The position numbers and the translations under genes are program-made. Positions 51,609 through 59,290 of a stretch of DNA of 64,000 nt are shown here, piece by piece. The stretch is from assembly GCF_013386115.1 (NCBI RefSeq), contig NZ_JACAOR010000001.1:772639-836638 (forward strand), in the 5' to 3' direction. The notes under the pieces are model-generated. The model was not told the origin of the DNA, made no database searches, and saw only the letters and a list, made by a program, of their open reading frames with translations. The stretch is from Pseudomonas gingeri (lineage in GTDB: Bacteria > Pseudomonadota > Gammaproteobacteria > Pseudomonadales > Pseudomonadaceae). Within the stretch, counting starts at the first letter, position 1, and each line of letters opens with the position of its first letter.

Positions 51609-52802
51609 ATGGATGCGCAAGAAGAAGATCTGTACCTGTCCGCCGATGAAGCGGCGAGCCGACTGGGCATCAGCCTGCCGACGCTATATGCCTATGTCAG
51701 CCGCAAGAACCTGCGCTCGCTGAAGGTCGAGGGTTCGCGCAGCCGACGGTATTGGGCGGCGGATATAGATCGCTTGGGCAAGGGCAAGGAAGATGCCGGC
51801 GGGATGCCGGAGCTGCAGCGCATCGCGGCCAGCAGTGCGATCACCCTGTTGACCGACAAGGGCCTGTACTACCGTGGGCGTGACGTGGTGGAGCTGGCAC
51901 AGCACTCGAGCGTCGAGGAAGTGGCGCAATGGATCTGGCAGACCCCCGGTGTGTTCGACAGCACGCCCCTGCCCAAGCGCCCCAAGGGCATCGGCGCCTT
52001 GCTCAAATCGCTGGAGAACATGACCACCGCGCAAAAAGCCATTGCCCTGTTTCCGCTGATCGAGCATGAGAATCCTCGGGCCCATGATCTGTCGCCCGAG
52101 GGCTACGCCCGTACCGGCGTCGATGTCGTGCGCTGGCTGGCAGCCCTGGCCGTCGGCGCAAACGGCCCGGATGCGCGGCCCTTGCATCAATTCATCGCCG
52201 AATCACTGGGAGTCGACGCCGCCTTCGCGGACCTGATACGTCGCGCCCTGATTCTCTGCATCGACCATGAACTGGACCCGACGACCTACACGGTACGGGT
52301 CGCCGCCAACGTGGGCGTAACGCCCTACTACGCCGCCATCGTCGGGCTCGCGGCCAGCCGTGGCCGGCGGTTGAGCACCGGACGCAGCGAAACCGTCACG
52401 CGGCTACTGGAAGAAATCTGCATGGCCAGAGACGCTACCGCGCCGATCCTGCAGCGCTTTCGCCAGGGCGAGTCGATACCGGGATTTGATACCAATCAGC
52501 ACGCGCTGACCGATCCCCGTGCGCAATGCCTGCTCGACGCCATGTCGGAGGTATTCGCCGGCGATGCCGAATTCATCAAGCTGCTCAAGGCGATAGAAGT
52601 CGCCCGGGAGCTCACTCAACAGCCACCGGCGTTTCTGCTGCTGTTGAGCTTCATCGGCCGCAAGCTCAACCTCAACAGCCAGGAAGTAGCCCTCGGCGGC
52701 ATTGGTCGCGTCATCGGCTGGCTGGCTCACGCCAACGAGCAGTATCAGCAACAACCCCTGCTACGCCCCAGGGCCAAATATGTCGGGCTGCTGCCCGATT
52801 GA
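51609..52802 (+). CDS. HTH domain fused to a catalytically degenerate citrate synthase fold
   Basis: A 397-residue fusion. Residues about 8-58 are an excisionase/MerR-type HTH (LSADEAASRLGISLPTLYAYVSR). Residues about 70-397 follow the citrate synthase fold, including the late RVIGWLAHANEQ and RPRAKYVG landmarks. The three catalytic positions are replaced: the first His (LHGG motif) is Ser256 in RRLSTGRSE, the second (GFGH...DPR) is Thr295 in GFDTNQHALTDPRA, and the Asp (PNVD) is Phe342 in PPAF. It should therefore be a sensor-regulator rather than an enzyme, perhaps binding a tricarboxylate or CoA ester. It faces the AtuA-like operon across a palindrome. Confidence 0.85.
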   Translation: MDAQEEDLYLSADEAASRLGISLPTLYAYVSRKNLRSLKVEGSRSRRYWAADIDRLGKGKEDAGGMPELQRIAASSAITLLTDKGLYYRGRDVVELAQHSSVEEVAQWIWQTPGVFDSTPLPKRPKGIGALLKSLENMTTAQKAIALFPLIEHENPRAHDLSPEGYARTGVDVVRWLAALAVGANGPDARPLHQFIAESLGVDAAFADLIRRALILCIDHELDPTTYTVRVAANVGVTPYYAAIVGLAASRGRRLSTGRSETVTRLLEEICMARDATAPILQRFRQGESIPGFDTNQHALTDPRAQCLLDAMSEVFAGDAEFIKLLKAIEVARELTQQPPAFLLLLSFIGRKLNLNSQEVALGGIGRVIGWLAHANEQYQQQPLLRPRAKYVGLLPD

Positions 52803-52831
52803 TCAGGCTTCGCGGGAGAACACGGCCCCCC

Positions 52832-52907
52832 CTGTAGGAGCCGGGCTTGCCCGCGAAGCTTTTAGCGATTTCACGGGCCTCTTCGCTGGCAAGCCAGGCT
52901 CCTACAG
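52832..52907. repeat. Pseudomonas-type REP pair (inverted)
   Basis: CTGTAGGAGCCGGGCTTGCC begins the left copy and the right copy ends GCTCCTACAG in opposite orientation, separated by about 24 bases with the GCGAAG/CTTCGC cores. This is the usual bipartite extragenic palindrome of fluorescent pseudomonads and lies between convergent genes. Confidence 0.85.
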
Positions 52908-52940
52908 ACTACGTGATGCTTTCAAGTGAATGGCATCAGC

Positions 52941-54299
52941 TCAGCGAATGCCGATATTACGCAAGGCAGCCGGTGTGAAATCCGAACTCTTGGTTTTCAC
53001 TCCGAACTGGTAGGCATTCTTGATCGAGTTGATCAGGTAGTTGGCCAGGTAGCGACCGGATGTCAGGTCATAGGTCATTTCCGCCGCCGAGATCGTCAGT
53101 CGAGCGTCATACAGCGCCATAAGGTGGTTTTCGGACACGCGCCACAGATCGCCACGGCTGTCGTAATGATCCGCCTCGACAATGCTCCAGGTGTCCTCGT
53201 CGATGAACAGGTGCCGCTTGGAATAGACGTGGCGCTCACTGGGCTTGAGGGTGGCAATCACCTCCCAGACCCGATGCAACTCATAACGGGTTTTGTCCTG
53301 ATTGAGATGACCGGGCCGGATCAGCTCATCAACGGTATTGGCCGGGTCTGCCAGCCGGTAGCTGTTGTAGGGAATGTAGAGTTCCTTCTTGCCCACCAAC
53401 GTCCATTCGTAACGATCCGGCGAACCGTTGAACATATCCATCTGATCATTGGTGCGCAGGTTGCCCGGTCCCGGGCTATCGTAGGCCACCTGCGGCGCCC
53501 GGCGAACCCGGCGCTGGCCCGAGTTGTACTGCCAGGCCATGCGGGGCTCTTTCACCTGGTCGAGTGTCTCGTGCACCAGCAGTACGCCCCCCACGTCGCG
53601 CGCGGGGGCGATATTTTCCGAAGTGAAGTAGTAGAGGATGTTTTTCTGCTTGTCCGCATCGTAGTCGCTCAACTGTTCACTGAAGGCCAGCGTGTCCCGC
53701 TCGGTCTTCCACGAATAATCCCCGGAGGGTGTCGTCATGTAGGTTGAAGTGACACGCACATAACTGTCGCCGCGATAGCGCGTGATATGGTTCCAGATCA
53801 CTTCCAGGCCGTTCCTGGGAAGGGGAAACGCCAATGGGCTCGAATAGTTTTCCAACCCGTTGCCGCCGCCGATCATCACGGTTTGCGTCGCATTCTTCCT
53901 GATCTGTGCATAGGTCGACTCCGGCCAATTGGCACTGCGATGAGTTGTGTATACCGGGAGTTTGTAGGTGTCCGGATAGCGCTTGAACATCGCCAGTTGA
54001 CCGGGCGTGAGGTTGGCCTGGTAACGGGCGACGTTCTTGCTGTCGATGATGAACAGCGGCTTCTCCGCGGCAAACGGGTCCTGGCGAAAGCCGTCAACGA
54101 CCTTGCCGGCATCCTTGGGCAAGCCACCGGTCCAGGCCGGAATGCTGCCCGCCGCATTACCGGCTTTCTCGGCGCCCACGGGAGTGAGGGTCGTCCCCAG
54201 TTTCGCGGCTTCGCCCGCGTCCACGGCGGCCTGCAACGGGGTCGAAGCCAGTGATGCCCAGACCAGCAATGGGCCCAGGGTTCTTATTGTTCTGCTCAT
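52941..54299 (-). CDS. DUF1329 outer-envelope protein (LolB-like fold family)
   Basis: A 452-residue exported protein with a Sec signal (about 1-26, LGPLLVWASLASTPLQA). The DUF1329 family is typified here by RRVRRAPQVAYDSPGP (about 265-280), MFNGSPDRYEWTLVGKKELYIPYNSYRL (about 289-316) and EDTWSIVEADHYDSRGDLWR. Members are paired with DUF1302 proteins and often with RND/MMPL transporters, and are thought to handle hydrophobic compounds at the outer membrane. The ATG at 54299 has GAGG eight bases before it. It lies 10 bases behind the DUF1302 gene. Confidence 0.88.
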   Translation of the reverse strand: MSRTIRTLGPLLVWASLASTPLQAAVDAGEAAKLGTTLTPVGAEKAGNAAGSIPAWTGGLPKDAGKVVDGFRQDPFAAEKPLFIIDSKNVARYQANLTPGQLAMFKRYPDTYKLPVYTTHRSANWPESTYAQIRKNATQTVMIGGGNGLENYSSPLAFPLPRNGLEVIWNHITRYRGDSYVRVTSTYMTTPSGDYSWKTERDTLAFSEQLSDYDADKQKNILYYFTSENIAPARDVGGVLLVHETLDQVKEPRMAWQYNSGQRRVRRAPQVAYDSPGPGNLRTNDQMDMFNGSPDRYEWTLVGKKELYIPYNSYRLADPANTVDELIRPGHLNQDKTRYELHRVWEVIATLKPSERHVYSKRHLFIDEDTWSIVEADHYDSRGDLWRVSENHLMALYDARLTISAAEMTYDLTSGRYLANYLINSIKNAYQFGVKTKSSDFTPAALRNIGIR

Positions 54300-54309
54300 A
54301 TCCAATTCC

Positions 54310-56091
54310 TCAGAACGTCACACCAACGCTGGCACTCACGAAATCCCGATCGGTATTGGTGGTGTAATCACCCCCGAAGAAATCGGTGTAACTGATGCTG
54401 GCGTTGTAGTTGGAGAGATAGGTGGCATTGATGCCGATACTGATGGCCTTGCTGCCTTCGGTGAAAGTCGGCCCGTAGCCGTCCACGTCATGGGAAAAGG
54501 CGATGTTCGGACTCAAGTCCAGACCGCCGATCACGCCGTTATAGGTAAGGCCGGCGCGCAGCCGGTAACCCCATGAGTCGCGGGTATAGAAACCTTTGTC
54601 ATTGCAGTACTCCGGCCGCCCGCTCAGCACGGTCCGGCACAGATCGACACCGCCGGCCCCGGTGTATTCACCCGGACCGAAAACGCTGGCACGACCGAAC
54701 CTTGGCTTGCCGTCCTGGCCTTCGGAGATACCCGAGATGTGGCTGTAGCCCACCTCCCCCAGCATCGTCAGGCGGCTGGCACCGAGGATCTGGTCCACCG
54801 TCTGGGTCACGCTAAGGGTGGCCTGGGTAAAGGGTTTGCGTGTGTAGCCCTTGATCGTATCGCCCGGGATGCCAGAGTTCGGAATGACCGAAGGCACCAG
54901 CGGCGACAGGCGCAAAGTGGCGTAGGTCAGGTCGTCATAAGCCAGCGGCATGTTCGGCCGATGGCTGATTTCCCCTTCCACGGAAGCGCCCGCCACCGTC
55001 GTATTGAAGCTCAAGCCGTACAACCGGATATCCTCGGGATAATCCAGGAAGTAGGAAGCATGCGCGGCTCCAAACGCCGGGCTGGTAAAGGGGTTGACGG
55101 TGGTCATCGTCGAGCTGCCGACCGGCGTTCGACTGTGATAATTCATGCCGTACAGACTGAATTCCGTGTCATTGAGCTCGGGCATCAGCCAACGCAAGGC
55201 GATCCCGAACTGGCCGCTGTCACGCGCGTCATGGTCAGGCCCGCGCGGCAGATAAATGGTATTGCCATTCAGACCGCTGTTATCGGAGGCCCCCGGTTTC
55301 ATGTCGGCGCCCGCCACCACATAGCGGTCATTACAGCCCCTGGCGAGAATGTCGGAACTGGCGAAGAACGTTCCACAGTTATCAATCACGGTCTTCTGCC
55401 ACTGCAACTGGTAGAAGCCTTCGACGCTGACGACGTCATTCAGCGACTGCTGGACATAGATCATGTTGACCGGAATCAACCCTTCCTTGAGCTCGGACCC
55501 GGGCCGGCGCAACGCACTGGCGTCCAGGGGGTTGATACTGTTGATGCCGCCGCTGATAAACGTGCTGCCGCCCCAGCTGACCACCTGCTTGCCGACGCGC
55601 ACCGACCCCGTCTGATCCGCCAGTTCATAGTTGTGATAAACGAAGGCATCCAGCAGTTGCACACCCGAAGACTGGGCGCCGGCATCGCGATGATCATCCT
55701 GGATGTCATACAAATGCTGGTGGCCATCCTTGAGCTCGAAGTCGTACCAGTACTTGCCGCGCAGGAAGGCACCGGTATCGCCGCTCTTCAACTCCAGGTC
55801 GTGCACGCCTTTGAAGACCTGCGAAAAGACTTCTCCCTTGCGAAAGTTGAGGCGTCCGTCATCGGCCGTGCGTGAGTCGCCACGCCCGCCATTACCGATG
55901 CCGACAAAGTCCTTGTCCGGATTGCGCAGGGCCCAACTGGTGCCGAAGGTCAGTGAAGAGTCCAGTTTCCCCTCGATCTCACCGAGGTTGAAACTCACAG
56001 CATTGGCCGGCGACAGACAGACCAGCGCCAGTGCCCCGAGCCAACCACGACCGCGGCCTGGGCCGCCTTTTTTTATTGTGATAAGTCTCAC
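54310..56091 (-). CDS. DUF1302 outer-membrane protein
   Basis: A 593-residue protein with an N-terminal signal (about 1-32, ending PANA) and a long beta-rich body of DUF1302 type. It has NLGEIEGKLDSSLTFGTSWALRNPD after the signal, VSWGGSTFISGGINSINPLDASALRRPGSELKEG (about 165-198) and a C-terminus ending in Phe (VGVTF), as outer-membrane barrels do. The partner is the DUF1329 protein. The GTG start follows GGACGGGAC. The pair may take up or export a hydrophobic or polyprenyl-like compound; no RND partner is within the window. Confidence 0.88.
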   Translation of the reverse strand: MRLITIKKGGPGRGRGWLGALALVCLSPANAVSFNLGEIEGKLDSSLTFGTSWALRNPDKDFVGIGNGGRGDSRTADDGRLNFRKGEVFSQVFKGVHDLELKSGDTGAFLRGKYWYDFELKDGHQHLYDIQDDHRDAGAQSSGVQLLDAFVYHNYELADQTGSVRVGKQVVSWGGSTFISGGINSINPLDASALRRPGSELKEGLIPVNMIYVQQSLNDVVSVEGFYQLQWQKTVIDNCGTFFASSDILARGCNDRYVVAGADMKPGASDNSGLNGNTIYLPRGPDHDARDSGQFGIALRWLMPELNDTEFSLYGMNYHSRTPVGSSTMTTVNPFTSPAFGAAHASYFLDYPEDIRLYGLSFNTTVAGASVEGEISHRPNMPLAYDDLTYATLRLSPLVPSVIPNSGIPGDTIKGYTRKPFTQATLSVTQTVDQILGASRLTMLGEVGYSHISGISEGQDGKPRFGRASVFGPGEYTGAGGVDLCRTVLSGRPEYCNDKGFYTRDSWGYRLRAGLTYNGVIGGLDLSPNIAFSHDVDGYGPTFTEGSKAISIGINATYLSNYNASISYTDFFGGDYTTNTDRDFVSASVGVTF

Positions 56092-56421
56092 GTCCCGTCC
56101 ACCTTATTATTGTGTTTTTACAAGCAGAATGCGGAGGTCGTTCCAGTTCGCAGAAATACATTGATTTATAAATCAATATATACAAACAGAAACAAGATTG
56201 AGACTAATCAATCAATATTGTGATGTAAATCTGTACGAATTTCGTCAACACATGCCCCTATCGGGGTTCGATAGGCGCGGTCTTGTAAGGTGGGGGGATG
56301 GGGGCGCTGTTGGAACAGCAAGTGGGCAGCGCAGCAAACCTCACCGCGCACTCAACGCTTGCAGAAACCCCATGAGGAGGGATACAAAACCAGGATATTT
56401 GGCAGACAGGAGCGTCACCCA
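56092..56421. promoter_or_regulatory. DUF1302 upstream region with palindrome and shared element
   Basis: This 330-base gap holds a perfect palindrome TTGATTTATAAATCAA (56161-56176) followed by ATCAATATAT. A second ATCAATATTG lies at 56206-56215. The element TGTAAATCTG... (56224-56249) matches 21 of 26 bases of 51568-51593. The 52-56 base spacing from ATCAATATAT to TGTAAATCTG is similar at both places. It is likely another target of the HTH-citrate-synthase protein. The remainder (56250-56421) shows nothing recognisable. Confidence 0.55.
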
Positions 56422-56952
56422 GTGAAACCGTTCAGCGTTCGCAAACTGGAGAGCACGGATGTTGAAGCCTTGCTGGCATTCGAATCACGTAACCGTGAGT
56501 GGTTCGAATCGCAGATCGAGGCCCGCGCGCCTTCTTTTTATTCGCCGCAAGGTGTAGCCGACCATATCGACTCCTACCTGTCCGGTTTCGCCGCCGGGAC
56601 CTGGCATCCGTTTGTCATCGAAGATGCCAGCGCGAGAATCGTCGGTCGGGCCAACCTGAAAAGCATCAACTCACCCAAAGGCTCGGCGGAAGTCGGCTAT
56701 CGGATCGATCAACATGTCTGCGGACAAGGCCTGGCAACCCTGGCGCTGAGGCATCTGATCCATGTGGCACAGACCCACTGGCAACTGACGCAGTTGGTGG
56801 CCACGGTGTACAAGGAAAACATGGGCTCGAAAAAGGTGCTGGGGCGCTGCGGATTCCTGCTTGAAGCGCCCTCCTCGCCGGACAGGGCCGCAGACGCATA
56901 TCGACTTGCTGATTTGCAATGCCTGGCGGCGCAGTCCGTGCACTCTGCATGA
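56422..56952 (+). CDS. GNAT family N-acetyltransferase (RimJ/RimL type)
   Basis: A 176-residue acetyltransferase. It has FSVRKLESTDVEALLAFESRNREWFE at the start and the acetyl-CoA-binding region EVGYRIDQHVCGQGLATLALRHL (about 95-117), with the usual late VYKENMGSKKVLGRCGFLLEA (about 132-152). It probably acetylates the N-terminus of a ribosomal or other protein, or a small amine. The GTG start at 56422 was chosen because AGGAG lies nine bases before it; a longer frame upstream has no family similarity. Confidence 0.88.
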   Translation: MKPFSVRKLESTDVEALLAFESRNREWFESQIEARAPSFYSPQGVADHIDSYLSGFAAGTWHPFVIEDASARIVGRANLKSINSPKGSAEVGYRIDQHVCGQGLATLALRHLIHVAQTHWQLTQLVATVYKENMGSKKVLGRCGFLLEAPSSPDRAADAYRLADLQCLAAQSVHSA

Positions 56953-57104
56953 CGCCTTCCCCCAACTGGATTTTCAACCCATTGATAAATAATGAGAATT
57001 CAAGTAAAAGGGGCTGGCACAAGTCATGCTGCTTTCAACGGGAGAACACCGCGGCGTAGCCATCGAGCTGCCCGTGCCCTTCCGTGACAGCAGAGGCAAC
57101 AACA

Positions 57105-57581
57105 ATGAACGCCATCGACCTTCTGAAATCCGACCACGAACGTGTAAAAGCCATCCTGACCCAATTGAGCGAGTCCACCGACCGTGCCTTGAAAAAGCGC
57201 ATGGACCTGGTGGCAAAGCTCGAAATGGAAATCTCCATCCATACCCGGCTGGAAGAAGAAATCCTGTATCCGGCGTTCAAGAAAGCCGGTGGAAAAGAGC
57301 AGGATGAAATGTATTACGAAGCCAAGGAAGAGCATCGCACCGTTGACTCGCTGGTACTGCCCGACCTCAAGACCACCGATCCCAGCAGCCCCGAGTTTGC
57401 CGGCCGGGCCAAGGTGGTCAAGGAACTGCTGGAGCACCATATTGAAGAAGAGGAAACCGAGATGTTTCCTCAAGCGAAAAAACTGCTGGGCAAGAAAACC
57501 CTGGATGCCTTGGGCGAGCAGATGGAAGCCATGAAGGCGCAGCACAAGAAAGAGCTGAGTGCCGCACAGATAGCCGCCTGA
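57105..57581 (+). CDS. Hemerythrin-like cation-binding protein
   Basis: A 158-residue four-helix-bundle protein with hemerythrin HHE spacing: His in LLKSDHERVKAIL (about 6-18), His/Glu in ISIHTRLEEEILYPAFKKAG (about 44-63), His in EAKEEHRTVDSLVL and HHIEEEETEMFPQAKK (about 115-130). It likely binds a di-iron centre and senses or stores oxygen, NO or iron. It is followed 150 bases later by an iron-permease-like gene. The first in-frame start with a fair ribosome site was chosen. Confidence 0.9.
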   Translation: MNAIDLLKSDHERVKAILTQLSESTDRALKKRMDLVAKLEMEISIHTRLEEEILYPAFKKAGGKEQDEMYYEAKEEHRTVDSLVLPDLKTTDPSSPEFAGRAKVVKELLEHHIEEEETEMFPQAKKLLGKKTLDALGEQMEAMKAQHKKELSAAQIAA

Positions 57582-57732
57582 TGCGTGCCACCCACCGAGA
57601 GCCCGGTCGCGTGCCGAGCTCTCGGTGCCCATCGGACAAGGGCCAGAAAATGACCACACGCGGCAGGATGTAACAAAGAATTTCACGAATGAGTTGATGT
57701 CCATATCTGGACACACAACAAGGAATCCCATC

Positions 57733-58164
57733 ATGAAATTCGCCAAGTTTTGCCAACAGCTTTCAAAATGGGCGGGGAACTCGAAGACCTTCATGATCGC
57801 CGTGGTGCTGATCATCATCTGGGCCGCCACGGGCCCCTATTTCCACTACAACGATACGTGGCAGCTGATCATCAACACCTCGACCACCATCATCACCTTT
57901 CTGATGGTTTTCCTGATCCAGAACACCCAGAACCGTGACAATGACATTCTGCACATCAAGATAGATGAGCTGCTGCGAGTGACCAAGGACGCGCAAAACG
58001 CCGCCTTGTGCCTCGACAAACTGGAGAACCGCGAACTGCGTGAGTTGCGCAAGGAGTACAGCGAAATCGGTTCCGGTGAAGAGGCGGATCAGACGCTGCT
58101 CCCTAATCCGGTTTCCTCTTCGTCTGCGGAGGAAATGGCGGAAAAAAAGCCATCTGACTCATAG
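57733..58164 (+). CDS. Low-affinity iron permease family protein
   Basis: A 143-residue protein of the low-affinity iron permease (Fet4-like domain) family. It has two hydrophobic spans (about 17-37, TFMIAVVLIIIWAATGPYF in part, and about 50-66, ITFLMVFLIQNTQNRD) followed by the conserved DNDILHIKIDELLRVTKDA stretch and a charged C-terminal tail. Bacterial members are half the size of yeast Fet4; transport itself is not proven. The ATG at 57733 was chosen for the AAGGA site. Confidence 0.85.
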   Translation: MKFAKFCQQLSKWAGNSKTFMIAVVLIIIWAATGPYFHYNDTWQLIINTSTTIITFLMVFLIQNTQNRDNDILHIKIDELLRVTKDAQNAALCLDKLENRELRELRKEYSEIGSGEEADQTLLPNPVSSSSAEEMAEKKPSDS

Positions 58165-58564
58165 CGCCAGGATGCTTTACGCCAATGAAATTCTGCCGCC
58201 ACAATCGGTAATAATCCTGGCCTTGTCGCTGTTCAGCCTGGGCACTAGGCTTCGGATGTCGCTGCTCATTCAGCGACCGGGCCTGGAAACCCGGCAAGAA
58301 ATCAGGCGCTCGACGCCTCCATAGATTACGATTGCAGGCGTTTTTTTGTGCCCGCTAATCTGTCATGGCGGCTGTGCGCGGGAGGCCTTCGGGTCTGCCG
58401 GGGTCCTGATTTCCCGGTTTCCAGCCCGCGTACAGCTGCCACCCTTCGCCTGGAAACGAACTGTTGCAGCTCCTTGAAATCAGGAGTCATGCCATGGAAG
58501 TTTGTATTTTCTCGTTGTTTCGCACCAATGCTCGTTCTGCCTCCACCACTTCTGGAGGCTTCCA
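58165..58564 (+). other. Highly structured leader upstream of DUF3077-type gene
   Basis: This 400-base stretch has no gene but several stable hairpins. CCGGG...CCCGG lies in 58277-58293. A long stem pairs 58367-58382 with 58425-58440 (16 bp, two wobble-type mismatches), enclosing smaller hairpins. The first stem sequence is GGCGGCTGTGCGCGGG. Very similar blocks stand, from memory, before DUF3077/DUF6124-type genes in many Pseudomonas genomes, suggesting a conserved leader RNA or repeat rather than chance. GGAGG lies just before the ATG. Confidence 0.55.
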
Positions 58565-58843
58565 ATGACCGACCATCCTCCCATCAAGACCCTCGGCGTC
58601 ATTACCTTTGCCTCCTGCGGCGCGGGTGATCAGCAGTTGTTTCGGGTCAACGCCGATATCCCGATCAAGGACGCCATGGAGCACGCCTCCAACCTGTTTT
58701 ACTGCGCCAAGCATCTGGCCCTGGACGCTGCCATGGAGAAAGATGGAGAGCGTTATGCCTGGGCGTCTCATTACCTTTGCGAAATGGGTAAGGCGGTGGT
58801 TGATGATCTGAATCAGAGAATATTGTCCGGCCAAAAGGTCTAG
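58565..58843 (+). CDS. DUF3077-type small hypothetical protein
   Basis: A 92-residue protein of the Pseudomonas DUF3077/DUF6124-like group. It has LFRVNADIPIKDAMEHASNLFYCAKHLALDAAME in the centre. Function is unknown. It is acidic, soluble and without signal. The ATG at 58565 has GGAGG eight bases before it. It is preceded by the structured leader, and its 3' side borders the repeats of the ATPase island. Confidence 0.8.
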   Translation: MTDHPPIKTLGVITFASCGAGDQQLFRVNADIPIKDAMEHASNLFYCAKHLALDAAMEKDGERYAWASHYLCEMGKAVVDDLNQRILSGQKV

Positions 58844-59290
58844 CCTAGGCAGTTACGGGCCGGCCACAATGGCTGGCCCATACAAAACAGGTGCTGTGGA
58901 GCATCCCTTCCAGCGGCGGCAACCGGCCAGAAGCGGACTGTTGCCCAATAAATAACTCTGTCCCCTATTCCGTGTGTCCCCTATTCCGTGGTCCCCTATT
59001 CCGTGTGAATGAGCGTTGGATCCAGACAGATCAGCCACTAGGTGGAAGGCAGCCAGCGGTGGCTGGTGACAGCAGTGGACACCCACTCAGCGCCTAGGCA
59101 TATGATCTACTAGAAAAAACGGGGCTGCTACGCCCCGCAGGGGCTCTACCTCGGTCTCAAGCCAGGTTTGTACACGCCCAAAATTCTTTGTCCTCGCCTA
59201 AAGTAGTGTGGAAGGTGTTTCCGTCGTCGCCTATGCTCCTTGCTGCCAATAATAATGGCCCAAAGCCACTTAACAACTAGGAGTCAGGCT
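58844..59290. repeat. Left flank of the ATPase island with tandem repeats
   Basis: Three copies of TCCCCTATTCCGTG lie at 58961, 58977 and 58992 (period 15-16), preceded by AATAAATAACTCTG. A 25-base segment at 58925-58949 matches 20 of 25 bases of 61623-61647 on the right flank. The 9-base GCCTAGGCA occurs at 58843-58851 and 59092-59100. No gene was seen. The related tandem repeat on the right (61561-61590) is in opposite orientation. Confidence 0.65.
59115..59137 (-). terminator. Hairpin with A-tract, minus-strand terminator-like
   Basis: CGGGGC (59120-59125) and GCCCCG (59132-59137) form a 6-bp stem; six A residues on the left would be a U-tract for minus-strand transcripts. No minus-strand gene is adjacent, so its role is unclear. 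Confidence 0.45.

Noticed and set aside
58961..59005. CRISPR-like array
   Set aside because: Repeats are 14 bases with only 1-2 base gaps and three copies; no spacers and no cas genes.
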